Positions 12,040 to 24,220 of a stretch of 64,000 nt of DNA are shown piece after piece. The notes beneath the pieces are model-generated. The model saw nothing but the letters and a program-made list of their open reading frames with translations. It made no database searches and had not been told where the DNA came from. The stretch covers positions 3,976,827 through 4,040,826 of the forward strand of contig OX345646.1 in NCBI GenBank assembly GCA_947044365.1, written 5' to 3'. This stretch comes from Petrosia ficiformis. Taxonomy: Eukaryota > Porifera > Demospongiae > Haplosclerida > Petrosiidae. How positions within the stretch are numbered: the stretch's first letter is position 1; every line of letters begins with the position of its first letter. The position numbers and the translations under genes are program-made.

Positions 12040-12499
12040 CTACAAAAAATATCGTAAAATTGTTGGAATAATTATTATCATCAGACACATAATTACGCTA
12101 GTATAATTATGTATGCTGCAACACATTTGGCAAAAAGAAGTCTGTTAGCGATCACTATGCAGAATCAAAATGATAGATATCAATGAGTGTACGAACCTCA
12201 TAACTAGCATACTCTAATTTACCCCCATAAAATTTTCAAAAAATTGTATTTATTATGCATTTATGCACGTCTTACTACAGTTACAGTACAGTTAACTTCA
12301 ATTGAAAGTGTTAAACTAAAGAGGGTAAACATGCAGATCCAGTGTAGTCACACTAAGTGATCTTGACTCACCATGTATGATAATGAGTAAAAAATAATTA
12401 TACTAAACTTATATCAAAACATTTCAGAGGGGATTTTCAGAGCGCAATTCAAAGTGCTACCATCATCTTTCTAATTTCCCCTTTCAGGATGTGACACAC

Positions 12500-12950
12500 A
12501 CACACACTGATTACAGTCGCCCTGTGAATATGTCTGGTGAAGATCTGTTACAGGTGCCTATAGCGGAATGAAGTGAGGGCAATCATGCCATTACAGAAGA
12601 ATAAAATACTAGATGATAATGGGATAACAGCTCAGCTATTAAATCATTGGGGAAGAGACCATTGTTGAGAAGATGACATGTATTGTTGGCAGCATTTGGT
12701 GAACGGGAAGAATTCTGGATCATGTGTTGAAGCAGATAACAATTCCAGTTTACAAGAAGGGGGAAAAGAAGGTTCTATGCAGAATAATCAAAAATAGGTT
12801 AAAGGAGAGGACAGAGCAGATATTACGGAAAAACCGGGGTGGCTTTTGTGAAGGAAGGGGCTGTATCGATCATGTTTTTAACCTCCAGGTGTTGATGGAA
12901 AAGGCACGAGATTTTAGATCTCCACTCTATATTATATGTGATGATTAATA
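12500..12950 (+). pseudogene. Non-LTR retrotransposon (LINE) reverse transcriptase remnant
   Basis: Broken frames follow the order of a LINE RT palm: a stretch like NGITAQLLNHWG at about 12615-12655, ITIPVYKKGEK at about 12735, KVLCRIIKNRLKERTEQIL, then GFCEGRGCIDHVFNLQVLMEKA and a truncated SPLYIICDD near 12940. These correspond to the blocks before RT motif A. The catalytic YADD region is absent, and stops and shifts separate the parts. It is a truncated, dead copy. Confidence 0.75.
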
Positions 12951-13883
12951 ATAAAATGACATATGACCCTGACATTCAAGAACCTTCGTGGGTTACTCTC
13001 AGAGAGACATGTGGCTTCTAGCAAAATTATTACATAATATTATTTTGAGTTGGCTACATGAGGAGCATATGGTGAAGTTTTTGATGAGCTTCCAATTGTG
13101 AATAACTTTCTACAGTTTCTCCTACTAGTTAACACCTTTTATCAATTTAATTTCATGGCTTAACAAACTTCACCATGAACTTTTAAGTCCATGAAAGTTA
13201 TCTGCCATATCGTAGGTGAGGTTAACGCCTTTGTTATAATGAACTATCGATGATGCTGTTGTGAAACTAGACTATAGCAGCTTACAACCAGAACGAAAGG
13301 AAGCAGCACTTTATTTTATGGAATGTAAAGCTGGATCAAGTTAGCTGCTTTGCAAACAGGGTTTAACAAATCTCTTTGGTATATTCTTTTTGTTCCTATC
13401 CTTCTACAAGCAAACTGCCTGTCACAGAAAGTATAGATGTTCATACTTCTTGGGATCTCCCCTACGTGAGCACTACAATTGATCATGGTGATCTTTGAAG
13501 ATCATTGTTTTGCTGCATCCATTATGCAGATATAGATAAGTATGAATGCTCAAGAAATAAGATATTGGGTTGATTGTACTGTATAGCTATGATAAATATA
13601 TACACTATATTGAAGACACAAAGTGTGTGCATAGAATGATAGCTATAGTGAATTATACCACGGTGCGTGGGCAATCGCCATGGTAACCTTTGATGTACCG
13701 CGGGAGATATATGCCCATAACATGCCTGTAGACAAGGAGATTTAGTGTCTAGCCACTAAAATCATCTAATTGTATTTTCACAGTTTTTACAGTCAACGCT
13801 AATTGGGATAGTACTATGGTTTCTACTTGATATCAAACGTGATTTAATTGCATACTTTTGTGTTACCATGGTATAAAATACAT
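12951..13883. other. No gene recognised
   Basis: AT-rich DNA after the LINE relic. A segment at 13657-13740 (CCACGGTGCGTGGGC... ATGCCCATAAC) is related to 42638-42710 and shares the ATGCCCATAAC motif with the hairpin at 13884-14003, so it probably belongs to the same repeat family. Confidence 0.45.
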
Positions 13884-14003
13884 ATAGCCCTGTTGGAGGC
13901 AGTTATGGGCATATAACACCCTTGAGATAATTGTCTCGGCTACGCCCTCGACCAATTATCTCGCGGGTGTTATATGCCCATAACTGCCTCCAACCAGGGC
14001 TAT
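13884..14003. mobile_element. Hairpin (near-perfect palindrome) MITE
   Basis: Left arm begins ATAGCCCTGTTGGAGGCAGT and the right arm is its inverse (ending CTGCCTCCAACCAGGGCTAT). The arms are about 50 bases each and differ at only a few positions, leaving a loop of about 19 bases (TCTCGGCTACGCCCTCGAC). It has no coding content. It could form a long stem as single-stranded DNA or RNA. Confidence 0.75.
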
Positions 14004-14561
14004 ATCCTATACATATTAAACAATCAATTATGAAATCGGAATTGCATATTACAAGTCATGCAAGCGTAGTAATTTGAGACACCTATAGATCAATAGACAA
14101 ATGAGACCAGATAATATAAGATCTTCACTGCTATGCACCAACTCACGATCAGTTATGAGTTATTCAATAAACAAAAAAGTTGGGCCTGAATTAACCTGGG
14201 TTATAGCCTCACATCTGTTACTAAAACATATGCATATACATTAGATACTAAAGGGGTTAACAGTGCGGTTGCCATGATCAAATCATGACAATAAATGGTT
14301 TCTTGTCATAGGTATTGGTGACATTATTAGTGCAAGTCATGAATTTTGAATTACAATGCAACAAGCATAAATATTGTTTTACTGGCTGCAACATCAAAAA
14401 CATGTTAATAATGCTTCTAAAATATGTGTGGCCAAACAGAAAAAGGCCTTAAAGGTATTATTCATTGCTTACTAGATAATTAATTGTCACTCCAGACACC
14501 TTCCATATTTGGAAGTATCACATTTTATTAACCTCCATTGTTTATTCAAATCAGGCTAGGT
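14004..14561. other. No gene recognised
   Basis: No coding block seen. It holds a short repeat CAGACACCTTCCATATTTGG near 14493-14515 that recurs at 17238-17260. Confidence 0.4.
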
Positions 14562-15149
14562 TTCATTAGAGAACTGATTCAAAATTCTTCCCATTTCCAA
14601 CACCGGAGGTCTCTGCTGCATATATTTTGGTCACCGTTCATTTTCTCTACCCCAAACTTGGCTCCTTTTCCGACATGGAGTACTACTTCCATCAACTTGC
14701 TTACCGGGACTGGAAAGTCCCCTAGTGCTTCGTAGGATTAAATCAAATGCAGCACTCTCCCTCTTTTGACTGGAACTGGGGCAAACAAATTGACACCACT
14801 GCATGTTTGGACCAGGTACACCCATGATTCGGGTTTTGCAGCATGCCTGAACCACCCACCAGATTGCATAGGCAAGGTCACTGAAACCTCAAATTGCATG
14901 GGCGGTGAGGGGGGTGCAGCCCCCTTCAAACCCCCATTAATGGGGGACACCCCCTTTAAAGCTCCCCCCATAAGCATTATTTAGGGCAAAGGGCGGCCGA
15001 AAAACCATCAACTTCTTTAGCCATTTTCATGGGTTTGTCCCCAACACCAATTACAAGTATTTGGAATGCTTCGTAATGCTAGAAACACTCTCTGAACTGC
15101 ATAGGAGTCAAATGTCACATAAATGTGACATCAGTGCTCTAAGGGTTAA
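14562..15149. mobile_element. piggyBac-like MITE, copy 2 (inverted relative to copy 1)
   Basis: This is the reverse complement of the element at 2543-3149. Its right end is intact (GTGACATCAGTGCTCTAAGGGTTAA region at 15125-15149), while the left terminal repeat has decayed to TTAGAGAACTGATT near 14566. Internal frames seen here and in copy 1 correspond to shared repeat sequence and not to a gene. Confidence 0.7.
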
Positions 15150-15436
15150 GGCAATTTCACTAAAATAAATATTTGTTTTTGAAGATTTTACATAAAATAT
15201 GCAAACACACAAACATACATACACATACATACATATAATGTCATATATACTACACACATGCAAACTGTCATTTCAATTATAGCTATAACATTTGTCTGCC
15301 TGATGTCCAAGACCAGCCTTATAGTAGTCATTGGGCCCTAGGCAGATTATTATAAAGCATACCGAAGTGTGCAAATATGTTTAATTTTCCTCGCCGCGAA
15401 GCGTAGGCAGAAGGGTATGGTAATCATATTGTGTGT

Positions 15437-15461
15437 CTGTGTGTGTGTGTGTGTGTGTGTT
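15437..15461. repeat. (GT)n microsatellite
   Basis: An uninterrupted GT/TG run of about 12 units next to a GC-rich motif (CTCGCCGCGAAGCGTAGGC). Confidence 0.85.
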
Positions 15462-15634
15462 CGCAAAATTTTTGGAAAAATACGAACATTGGTGGCTCCA
15501 ACGAGCTACTGGTTATAATTATTAATGATCAAAGGTCAATCATTTTACGCTCTGATTAGCTTGTATTTGTGAGAATATGATGTTCTTGCCTTAGCAAGCA
15601 TAGTAATCTTTCAATGTATCCAGGCATATATATA

Positions 15635-15840
15635 TGTGACCACATTTGGGAAAACCACACTTGTAGTGCATAATAAATGCTTACTATTTGGCCATTTTGC
15701 ACAAGAAGCCAGGATATCCAATTGGTGCTCTTTCTAATTTAGTATGCTTCGTGTGTGGAATAGCGAGCATTGGAATGTATATAAGCGTTTGTTCAAAATT
15801 ATTATGCGCCACAAGTGTGGTTTTCCCAAATTGGGTCACA
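15635..15840. mobile_element. Tc1/mariner-like MITE with TA target
   Basis: Inverted repeats of about 40 bases: left TGTGACCACATTTGGGAAAA, right (reverse complement) TGTGACCCAATTTGGGAAAA, continuing through CCACACTTGT. TA dinucleotides flank both sides (15633-15634, 15841-15842). Length is 206 bases with no coding capacity. TA duplication and TIR size fit the Tc1/mariner group, but no transposase is here to confirm that. Confidence 0.7.
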
Positions 15841-16573
15841 TATACACAAGGTTTAATTTTGTAGTTCAACTTGTTTGTGTAAAATAGTGGAGTCAGAATA
15901 CAACTGATACTATACAGCTCAGGGTCACCATGGAAATACCTCCACTAAAACCTGGGTCTGTATTTGTCAAATATATAATACAAAACGTTGCTGTACTGCA
16001 TCAGTACTATACTGTACCGAACTGTGTAATTAAAGATACAGCTTGAATATATAAGGTTTTACAGATCTGATGGAAAGTACATAATACGCCTTCCTCACTT
16101 AATTCCAGACTATAACATCAATATGTTTAGACATATCATTGTTGTTCAGAGCAATTGAGCTTTGATACATGGTGAGTAAGAAATTATATACCAATTGTTT
16201 TATTGTTGTCTGCGGGACTATCACTATGATTGCTTTCCACGGGGATTTATATACATGTTTGTGTCATTAATTGTATGTGTTGTATGTGTTGTATGTGTAT
16301 TAATTGTATGTGTTGTATGTGTATACATAAGGAATTTATGAGGACTTGATTATTGGTTTCAATGAGCACATAAAAGAACATGTGCTTTACAGACTATGCC
16401 GCTTATAGAAAAGAAATTTGCTAACAATGTGAGCTACTATGAGTTAGAAATATTAATATTTTACATTATGACAGGATAATCAGATGAAACTACTTATTGT
16501 CCACTGTTAACAATTCCATGCATAATTATTATTCTATGTAAATGCTAATATGAATGATTAACAGTGTCCTGAC

Positions 16574-16624
16574 CTTCCTTCATTTTCCTCTTCTTCTTCT
16601 ATTCCTGATTGGGCATCTGAAATA
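16574..16624 (-). CDS. Duplicated acidic cassette exon, copy D
   Basis: A 51-base segment between a CTTGCAG acceptor and a GTCAGG donor encodes ISDAQSGIEEEEENEG in a phase 2-2 frame. It is the lowest-coordinate of four related exons on this strand (see 16921, 17909, 18716). No domain is recognised; the Glu-rich tract suggests a flexible acidic linker. Confidence 0.45.
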
Positions 16625-16920
16625 CTGCAAGTGAGTGAAGATTATAATTATGGAATCAGAGTATACATACATGCAACAATTGTTTTATTATTGTCTGTGT
16701 GACTATCACTATGATTGCTTTCCATGATGATTTATATATACATGTAGTTATGTCTGTGACAAATGCGTTGCATATGTATAGATAAGGAAGTTGTGTCATT
16801 CCAGGGGTTTCAACAATGGTTTCAATCATATACATACAAACATTTAAATTCCATACGTATACGTATTTTTCCATGCAAAGGCTTGGTACATTTAATTTGA
16901 ACGATTAACAGTGTCCTGAC

Positions 16921-16971
16921 CTTCCTTCATTTTCCTCTTCTTCTTCTATTCCTGATTGACCATCTGGAATA
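16921..16971 (-). CDS. Duplicated acidic cassette exon, copy C
   Basis: A 51-base phase 2-2 exon between an ATTTGCAG acceptor and a GTCAGG donor encodes IPDGQSGIEEEEENEG. It differs from copy D by two residues at its start. Because it is a multiple of three with symmetric phases, it could be included or skipped without shifting frame. Confidence 0.45.
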
Positions 16972-17908
16972 CTGCAAATGAGTGAAGATTATAATTATGG
17001 AATCAGAGTATACATTCACAATCTGAACTGAACAATTACCTTAAACATGAGGCATTATGCAAAATAATTATTACACTGAAATCACACACGACAGTAGCCC
17101 TTCCCATTTAAGACCCCATTTGTATACAGGACAAGACATGAACAGAAAAAAACATTTGTACAATTAAATCTGTTTTGAACAACATGATCTATGCTATTTT
17201 GCAGGAAAGGTGGTGTGGTCTTCATATGTGTTATTCCAGACACCTTCCATATTTGGAAGTAACACATCAGATAATTGGTATGTATATTAACAATGAACTT
17301 TGCACTGCCTGATGTCCAGGACTTTGGGATGTGTATTACATTTTTTTAACAATGAACTTTGTACTCAATATATTATAGCAATGTTTGCACTGCCTGATGT
17401 CCAGGACTAGTCTTTGGGCCCTACACAAATTAGAAGCATACCTAAGCATGCAAACATAATTAATATATTATTATTGATGATAGGTATATGATCAATTACT
17501 TGCAATTATGAGACTATCAATGTTCTGGTAAAGAGGTCAAGAGAGTTTAGTAGGCTTGGTTAGTCTTGTGATGTTTCCCTCTAAATTAAAGTTTATTTGT
17601 TCAATTTTAGATATTTTGCTGTTTTACAGAGCAATTAAGCTTTGATACATGATGAGTAAGAAATGTGCAACAATTGTTTTATTATTGTCTGTGTGACTAT
17701 CACTATGATTGCTTTCCATGATGATTTATATATAGTTATGTCTGTGACAAATGCGTTGCATATGTATAGATAAGGAAGTTGTGTCATTCCAGGGGTTTCA
17801 ACAATGGTTTCAATCATATACACACAAACATTTAAATTCCATACGTATACGTATTTTTTCATGCAAAGGCTTGGTACGTTTAATTTGAACGATTAACAGT
17901 GTCCTGAC

Positions 17909-17959
17909 CTTCCATCATTTTCCTCTTCTTCTTCTGTTCCTGATTGAGCATCTGGAATA
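17909..17959 (-). CDS. Duplicated acidic cassette exon, copy B
   Basis: A 51-base phase 2-2 exon with the same splice sites encodes IPDAQSGTEEEEENDG. It lies in the second copy of the 16.66-18.02 kb duplication. Confidence 0.45.
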
Positions 17960-18715
17960 CTGCAAGTGAGTGGAGATTATAATCACAATTATAATTATAA
18001 CTATGGAATCAGAGTATGGACCACATGCAATATGCTTAGTGCTGTCATGGGCACTTCATAATTAATTTGCTCAACACTGCACCCTCACTTTTGTCCTTCG
18101 GAAATTAAGTGCCAGGGTAATTCACATCACAATCTGAACTGAATAAGTAGTTAAAATTCAAGGCATTATAATTAAAACAAAATAATTATTATAATGATAT
18201 CACATAATGTGATAGCTAGCTATTTAACTGCCAATTTGCATACAGACACATAAAAACAAAAATATTTCAACTTTGCATGATTAAATTTGGGTGTATTGTT
18301 ACATTATGTTAATTAATTGTATTGTGCAATGTATGGGCATATTGTTATGGCATATTCTGTGCTAAATATAATTACATAGCGATGTGCAATACAAGCAAGA
18401 CAGGGTAAGCATGTAAGTAATAGTATAACACGCCCAGGTGCATGGGTTGTTAAGCATGATGCCCAATGGTAGAGTGATTAAAAATTAAACCATAGCTTTC
18501 TCAACCATTATGAAATCGGCCAGTCTAATTGCCTACGAGTACTTTGCATACCAAATGAGCTATATATCCATAGGTGTGGTAGGCAAAAAAGTGAGAATTG
18601 GCAGGCAAAATGTTTCACACATTCATGCACACATTCTCTCTGATCCCTCCCTTTTCAAATTCCAGCTACGGGTCTGCTCATGGTATTTGTCAGCATGTAT
18701 TAATAGTGTTCTGAC

Positions 18716-18775
18716 CTTTCATCATGTTCCTCTGTATTCTCTTGTCTTGTTACTTTTGGCTGAATATCTGGAATC
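18716..18775 (-). CDS. Diverged cassette exon, copy A
   Basis: A 60-base segment with a CTTGCAG acceptor and a GTCAGA donor encodes IPDIQPKVTRQENTEEHDE, again phase 2-2. It shares IPD-x-Q and an acidic tail with copies B-D but is longer and less Glu-rich. It is the copy nearest to the candidate first exon at 19426-19460. Confidence 0.4.
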
Positions 18776-19041
18776 CTGCAAGTAGTGGAAGATCGAGTGA
18801 GGAATCAGAACAGGAACCAAAACTAAGTGTGAAATTAGTTGTCCATGCATGTTACACTTTCAAACACTTGCTTTGCTGCTTTCCTGCAACTATATAGCAA
18901 AGCATGATTTTTGTATCTATGGCCTTGCAAAGCAAACTTCATTATGTACAACCTAGCTTCATCTTGTTACTTATCATACAGTGTAGGTTGCAAAAAATTC
19001 ACTATTTATTATTTTGAAAATTTGGGTCACTGTTCGGCTAT

Positions 19042-19460
19042 TCAAAACTCTGCCGCAAGCATCGCCATGGGCGTTGTCACTGAACCATACAGTCTCTTGT
19101 CGCTGAGTTGCATCTGTACACACTTTAAAGTAGCAATCCTGCTACTCCCGTGGCTATACCATCGGCCTAAGAAGTTTATAATATCATGTACAAGGTCTTG
19201 CGAGTGCATAAAGGCACGCACACAAAACAACTATATATATACTCAGTTACACAGCAAATCTTCCAGGAAAGTAACTTCGTTGGTTGCAGGAAAACAGCAA
19301 TTCTCACATTTCTTCTTCTCCATGAAGTATAATTTTGACATAATTTATTTTATATTATTATGCATTATCATTATACTTAGTTCAAAAAGAAAAGAATACG
19401 GGCCGCATGAAAATATGAAAGTTACCTGAATGGACCCATGTCACCGGCAACTGTTGCCAT
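19042..19460. repeat. Segmental duplication, copy 1 (partner at 21175-21770)
   Basis: Shared blocks in the same order occur in both places: a block with CACTTTAAA(A/G)TAG at 19126 and 21268, AGTTTATAATATCATGTAC versus AGTTTAATTTCATGTAC, a TTTCTAGGAAAGTAA-like block, and TTGCCAT...AGTTAACTGTCAGCAG at the end. A minus-strand frame is open here (19042-19230) but carries stops in the partner, so its coding status is uncertain. Confidence 0.55.
19426..19460 (-). CDS. Candidate first exon of the cassette-exon gene
   Basis: An ATG at 19458-19460 opens a 35-base frame (MATVAGDMGPF) ending two bases into a codon at a GTAACT donor. That phase is what the cassette exons at 18716, 17909, 16921 and 16574 require. 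A related sequence at 21742-21757 (MAKVA then GTAACT) lies in a duplicated copy. The gene's later exons and function are unknown. Confidence 0.35.
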
Positions 19461-19619
19461 AGTTAACTGTCAGCAGAAGATAGATGCTCTAGATCACCTA
19501 CTACGAGTCTACGACTGCTAGATATGCGCGACTTAGTTACCTTATGACGTCAATCAGAGGGCTGTTGTTACGTTTAAGATTCGATGACGTCATGACATAA
19601 TTGGGCCCAAAATAGTATT

Positions 19620-19830
19620 TTGAAATGTCTGCATTATCAACGTATCTATATGTACGTCCATGTATATAGTACGTCGATCTATTTATAAATATATTGCAGG
19701 ATTTATAGGTACATCCATGTAGTATGTTGATGTATTTATGAAGTAGCAGCATTTATAAATACGTCGATGGATTAATAAATAATTATGTTGCAGTATTTAT
19801 TATATACATCGACGTATTTATAAATTTGTT
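19620..19830. repeat. Degenerate tandem repeat with TACGTCGATG / TATTTATAAAT
   Basis: Variants of GTAC(A/G)TC(G/C)AT(G/C) alternate with TATTTATAAAT and TTGCAG-like spacers four to five times, about 40-60 bases apart. No coding function is seen. Confidence 0.6.
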
Positions 19831-22472
19831 GGCTTATACATTCACCATTATAACGTAGAAAACTTAATTACTATTTTGACCCAAACAGCACTCCATAACA
19901 TACTTATGTGTGATAAGAGACTTTTATAATTATGTAAACAACTCATGAAGCAATGGATTAAAATTTGATGTAAAACAAAAAAAAAGAACTGAAAGGATAT
20001 TTGTGATGAACATTTTTCTGAGGTCAAGGTGAACCTGAATGATCTTTAGTTATATTTACAGTTAACTAAAAGGCTGAAACAACAATATTAGCAAGTAACA
20101 TTTTTGGAATGTTGAAGCATTTATGTACTTCAGTTAGATTCATAAATCTATGGTGCAAAGGACCACTTTCATTAAATTCAGCTCTGAAAGAAATCCCCAA
20201 AAGTATAAAAGCATGAAGCAGTAGCTAAAGTATTTTTTTCATTTACACTTCTTTCGCTTGGAGTTGAGTTGTGCATGTGATGGATCTATATAGATCTAAT
20301 AATAAGCCCAAATTGCTCTTGGCTTTCATCAACTAAACAAATGCTTATACCGGTATATAATATATCGGAAAATATGTGTAAAACTAAAGCATTCAAGTTA
20401 TAAATTAAAGCTAATTTCACTAAGAGTTCATTGAGGCTTTTTTCACATATTTCAGTGTGTAAAAATGAAGCAATTGGAAGCACATCAGTTTCTAGTATTA
20501 GTTTCACAGATGTGATGCCCACATGTATAGCGCGTGCAGCACACAGCCCAAATGTTCTTGCTATACCACGGTTTCTATGTATTACACCAATTCATTGCTA
20601 CCAATTCATCTCAAGATACACGAGGTAATTAAGCGCTATGCAAACTGTACTTTAAAATGAGAGGTTAATTTTAGAAAATGCATATAATATACCATCTTCT
20701 TCCTTGTAGCTATAATTAATATTCTTGCACGCACACACATTCCCTAACTCTTCACTCTTCCTATGTGGGATAGAGTAACACTTTGCTCTAACACAGCATG
20801 AAATAATGTTAGTAAAATGAATGACAGACAACACAAAAGAAGGAAGCTAATTGCAAATATTTGAGAAAAATAATTCAAGGCTAGATATTTCCATGAAATA
20901 TTTAGCCAGTCAATTTACTCGTCTGTACATTAAATAAAGGACTGACCTTTGACCATATAGCAAAATTATTATAATGATATCTCATACTATGATAGCAGCC
21001 CTTGATGTTTAACTGCCATTTGCATAAAGGTCAGGATGAGAACAGAAGAGACAAAAATGTCTCAACATTCAATTTAATCAGCTTATAAATGTTTGGGTAT
21101 ATTTGCTACAGAATTGATAATGTGTGCTATTTATGTGATCTAATATGAATTGAAATGGCTATTTTCACAGGAATGTCGGTGTCACAAACTGTCACTAACG
21201 TGCCACTGCCACTGGCATGGATGTAGTAGCCAAACCATATGGTCTCTTGTTATAGGGTTAAAATCTGAACACACTTTAAAATAGTAATCATCCTACTCCC
21301 AACACCAGTGCCAATCAGCCTAAAAAGTTTAATTTCATGTACTAATAAATGTGATCGTATAAAAGCAACACCCACAAAACATTAACACAGACTTTTGACT
21401 GACTCAGTTATACGGAAGACTTTCTAGGAAAGTAAAAATCGCAAACATTATGCTGCAGAAAGACAGCATTGTGGGTGTTTTTGAAAATGCATCGACTCAT
21501 TTCAATTTCCGCAATTCCACCTTCTCCAGTTACACAATTATAATTTGACTCTTTTTGCATGAATAAAATTATATTTATTTATAATTTTACATACATAATG
21601 TATTTATGTTATACAGTATATGAATTATATAAATTATATATATATTATAACTATTTATAAAATATTATATTAGGATATGTACTATTATAATTATATTAAT
21701 TTATTAAATGAATACAGGCTACATGAAACAATTTAAGTTACCTGCAACTTTTGCCATATATAGTTAACTGTCAGCAGTACTAAACAGGGACAAATTGAGC
21801 ATTTGTGATGGGAGTGGGGGGGGTAGGTGATATATAATATCCATGCCCCCCCATCACCCCCCCTAAATTTTGATTTTGGACACCTAAAAACGGCAATATG
21901 GTGCAATAGGGGAGTCATACCATCTCTTTAATTACAAATTACTTATACTATGTATTGAAAAGACTAGTCAATACTAAGTAGCTATAAATGAATACCTTTC
22001 TTGCTAGAACTGGAAGTAATTCTACTTGTTTATTAGTAGTCATTACTATGTGGGTGTGTGCAATTTAGGAAGGGTGGAGGGGGGAGGGGGGCATGTGCCA
22101 GCTGCCCCTCCCCCCCCATATCTGTCACTGCTATAAGCGGATGGGAATCCTGTTAGGTATCGCTAGACTGACGTAATTGGATTTCGAGTTTAAATATGCC
22201 ACTTGCCTGGCTAATCAGTCACTGCAGCAGAAGTAAAAATGTTACTATAGCAACTGGTAAACCATCAACCAATCAGGTCATTATAATGAAAAATGAAATC
22301 ATTTAATATTTCAATGAATTTTTTTATGCCACACCCAAATTGATATCATATCACAACGTGTTTTTAGTTCACTTATCTCAATTAAAATTAGTGTTGCTTT
22401 AGTATGACAATAATGACCAAACGTAGAGTTGTATCTATACTAGAATAGGGATCTGAATAGGTGCCTATTGTG
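19831..22472. other. Mostly non-coding, with a duplicated block
   Basis: Contains the partner duplication (21175-21770), a hypothetical minus-strand frame (20286-20522), an AT-only stretch near 21590-21710, and G/C homopolymer tracts near 21810-21860 and 22075-22120 that look like transposon ends. No recognised gene. Confidence 0.4.
20286..20522 (-). CDS. Hypothetical open frame
   Basis: A 78-codon frame with protein-like composition (LPIASFLHTEICEKSL, NLNALVLHIFSDILYTG). I recognise no domain. It may be an exon: the frame stops at TAG at its lower end. No splice partner was identified. Confidence 0.25.
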   Translation of the reverse strand: MGITSVKLILETDVLPIASFLHTEICEKSLNELLVKLALIYNLNALVLHIFSDILYTGISICLVDESQEQFGLIIRSI

Positions 22473-22877
22473 CACTGCAAAAAAAAGTTTGGTTATTTCA
22501 ACCTATCAATTGGTTACCTCAATTGCATGCCAATTTAATAATATGCCTTTTCACACTATACTGCAGTATTAAGCTGTTGGAAGGTAAGCCAGTTTGTAAT
22601 TTTAATTTATATATAGTGTTGAAATGTTGTGTTCACAATGACTAAGTAAATCAATAGCGGAGGATGACAGACAGAATGTCAGTAATTATGTAAACTTATA
22701 GTGGGGAAGTACTGACATATAAACTGTGAATCATGACTAATTTACATGTTATTGTGAACAACATTCCAACACCAAAAGTTAAGCTGTCCTACTCTTCAAC
22801 ACCTCAATAGAGCAGTAATGAAATGCAATTGAGGTAACCAACCAATAGGTTGAAATAACCAAACTGTTTTTGCAGTG
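22473..22877. mobile_element. CACTA-type MITE (CACTG ends)
   Basis: The element starts CACTGCAAAAAAAAGTTTGG and ends with the inverse (CCAAACTGTTTTTGCAGTG). The TIRs continue for about 55 bases through GGTTATTTCAACC and GGTTACCTCAATTGCAT. It is flanked by TG on both sides (22471-22472, 22878-22879), a 2-base duplication. CACTG ends and 2-base duplications fit animal CACTA/EnSpm elements. There is no coding content. Confidence 0.75.
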
Positions 22878-24220
22878 TGAAGGCAGAGAATTGGTATAAG
22901 CAACTGCATTGCCTATACATTGCCTATACACCTTACACAACATATTTTTCAGGCTTTGCAGATTACATTATTATCAAACTGCACTAGTGCAATCTGAAGA
23001 TATATGCAACCAAGTATGAATATGCCATGTACTTTGTGCTGAATGTACATGTATAGCACACAATAGAATAATTAACACTGTACCATGTGTGAACAGTTGT
23101 AAACTAGATAATATATTTCACAAAGACAATTCGAATTGGATCTGCATATATAGACAATTTGGATTATGAAATATAGGCATATAGGCAAATTACTGTATAG
23201 GTGCAACACTACTAAAAGGATTTTGCAGTAGTTTTAATTAACTAACTAAAAGTGGCCATTCTTGGCCAATTTTATTTTAGTTAGTTACAGTTATTGCTGC
23301 AGACATGTGATTTAGTCGTTAACTAAAAAGGTTTTAGTTATAGTTATAGTTAACTAAAACAACATACTATAAATAGTGTGTGTACGCCTTTTGACAATTT
23401 AGTGTGTTGTCTGAGAGAAAATGTATACAATTTCTATAATTACACTTGTAGTGAGGTACCACAGGTATATTCAATATTTGTGTTCAATTCTATTTTTGAA
23501 TGACTAATTGATAAATTATGATAACTATAAAAATTAATTGAGTGATTTGTTAATTTTCTTTCTAAATAAGAGAGATGTGCAGCTGTATTTACTAGCTGTG
23601 TAGAATTATGCCTACAATGTACATTAGAGTATTTTACTTTTCTAATGCAGAGAAGATAGTTGAAGATTGGTGGAGAAGATTTACCAGATATACAGAAATT
23701 ACAATTTACTGTATGTGGGAAGATGTTAGATAATTTGTGTAGGCACATGAGTACTCAACGAGCAAGTATTATTTGGTACTAAGGGTATGTTCTATGATTT
23801 ATGTATAGACAATTAGGCAGCCATATTTTCAACGTCATCCCTACATCATGATTATACTACCACACACTCTATGATTAGAAAGTTACATAAAAACAAAACT
23901 ATAAAATAAATGCTCCATACTGTGTTACCAGTATTCATTGTGGTAATTCTTGAAGTTAAGATTTCTTAAAAAGAAATTTCCAGCCTGAGGGACTTCATCA
24001 GCTGGAGGCCCTCACAAAGGCCAAGACTTTGTTTTCAACAAATATTTTTATTGTAGATATTATCCTTATCAGCTTTACATTCCTCTGATTGCTGTTCCAC
24101 GAGTTCAAACTACATACATGTACATGTGTCTTTTGGTGGTTTCATTACCCCGGCCTTCACCTAATGCCTAGTGTTAAGTCAGCCTGTTCATACAGATGTA
24201 TGAGATGTTTGATTCGAACC
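22878..24220. other. No gene recognised
   Basis: Holds a CTAACTAAAA-type inverted stretch near 23236-23360 (TTAGTTAACTAAAA motifs) and otherwise ordinary AT-rich DNA. Confidence 0.4.

Larger units (their letters stand above)
16660..18020. repeat. Tandem segmental duplication carrying a cassette exon
   Basis: 16661-17015 and 17641-18020 are near-identical for over 300 bases (for example TGACAAATGCGTTGCATATG and ATTCCATACGTATACGTATT). Each contains one cassette exon and its flanking intron. Partial related copies occur at 16175-16320 and 16550-16655. The copies differ by small indels. Confidence 0.75.

Noticed and set aside
19042..19230. Conserved minus-strand coding exon
   Set aside because: The duplicated partner at 21180-21400 has stops and shifts, and no splice pair is clear; kept only as a duplication.
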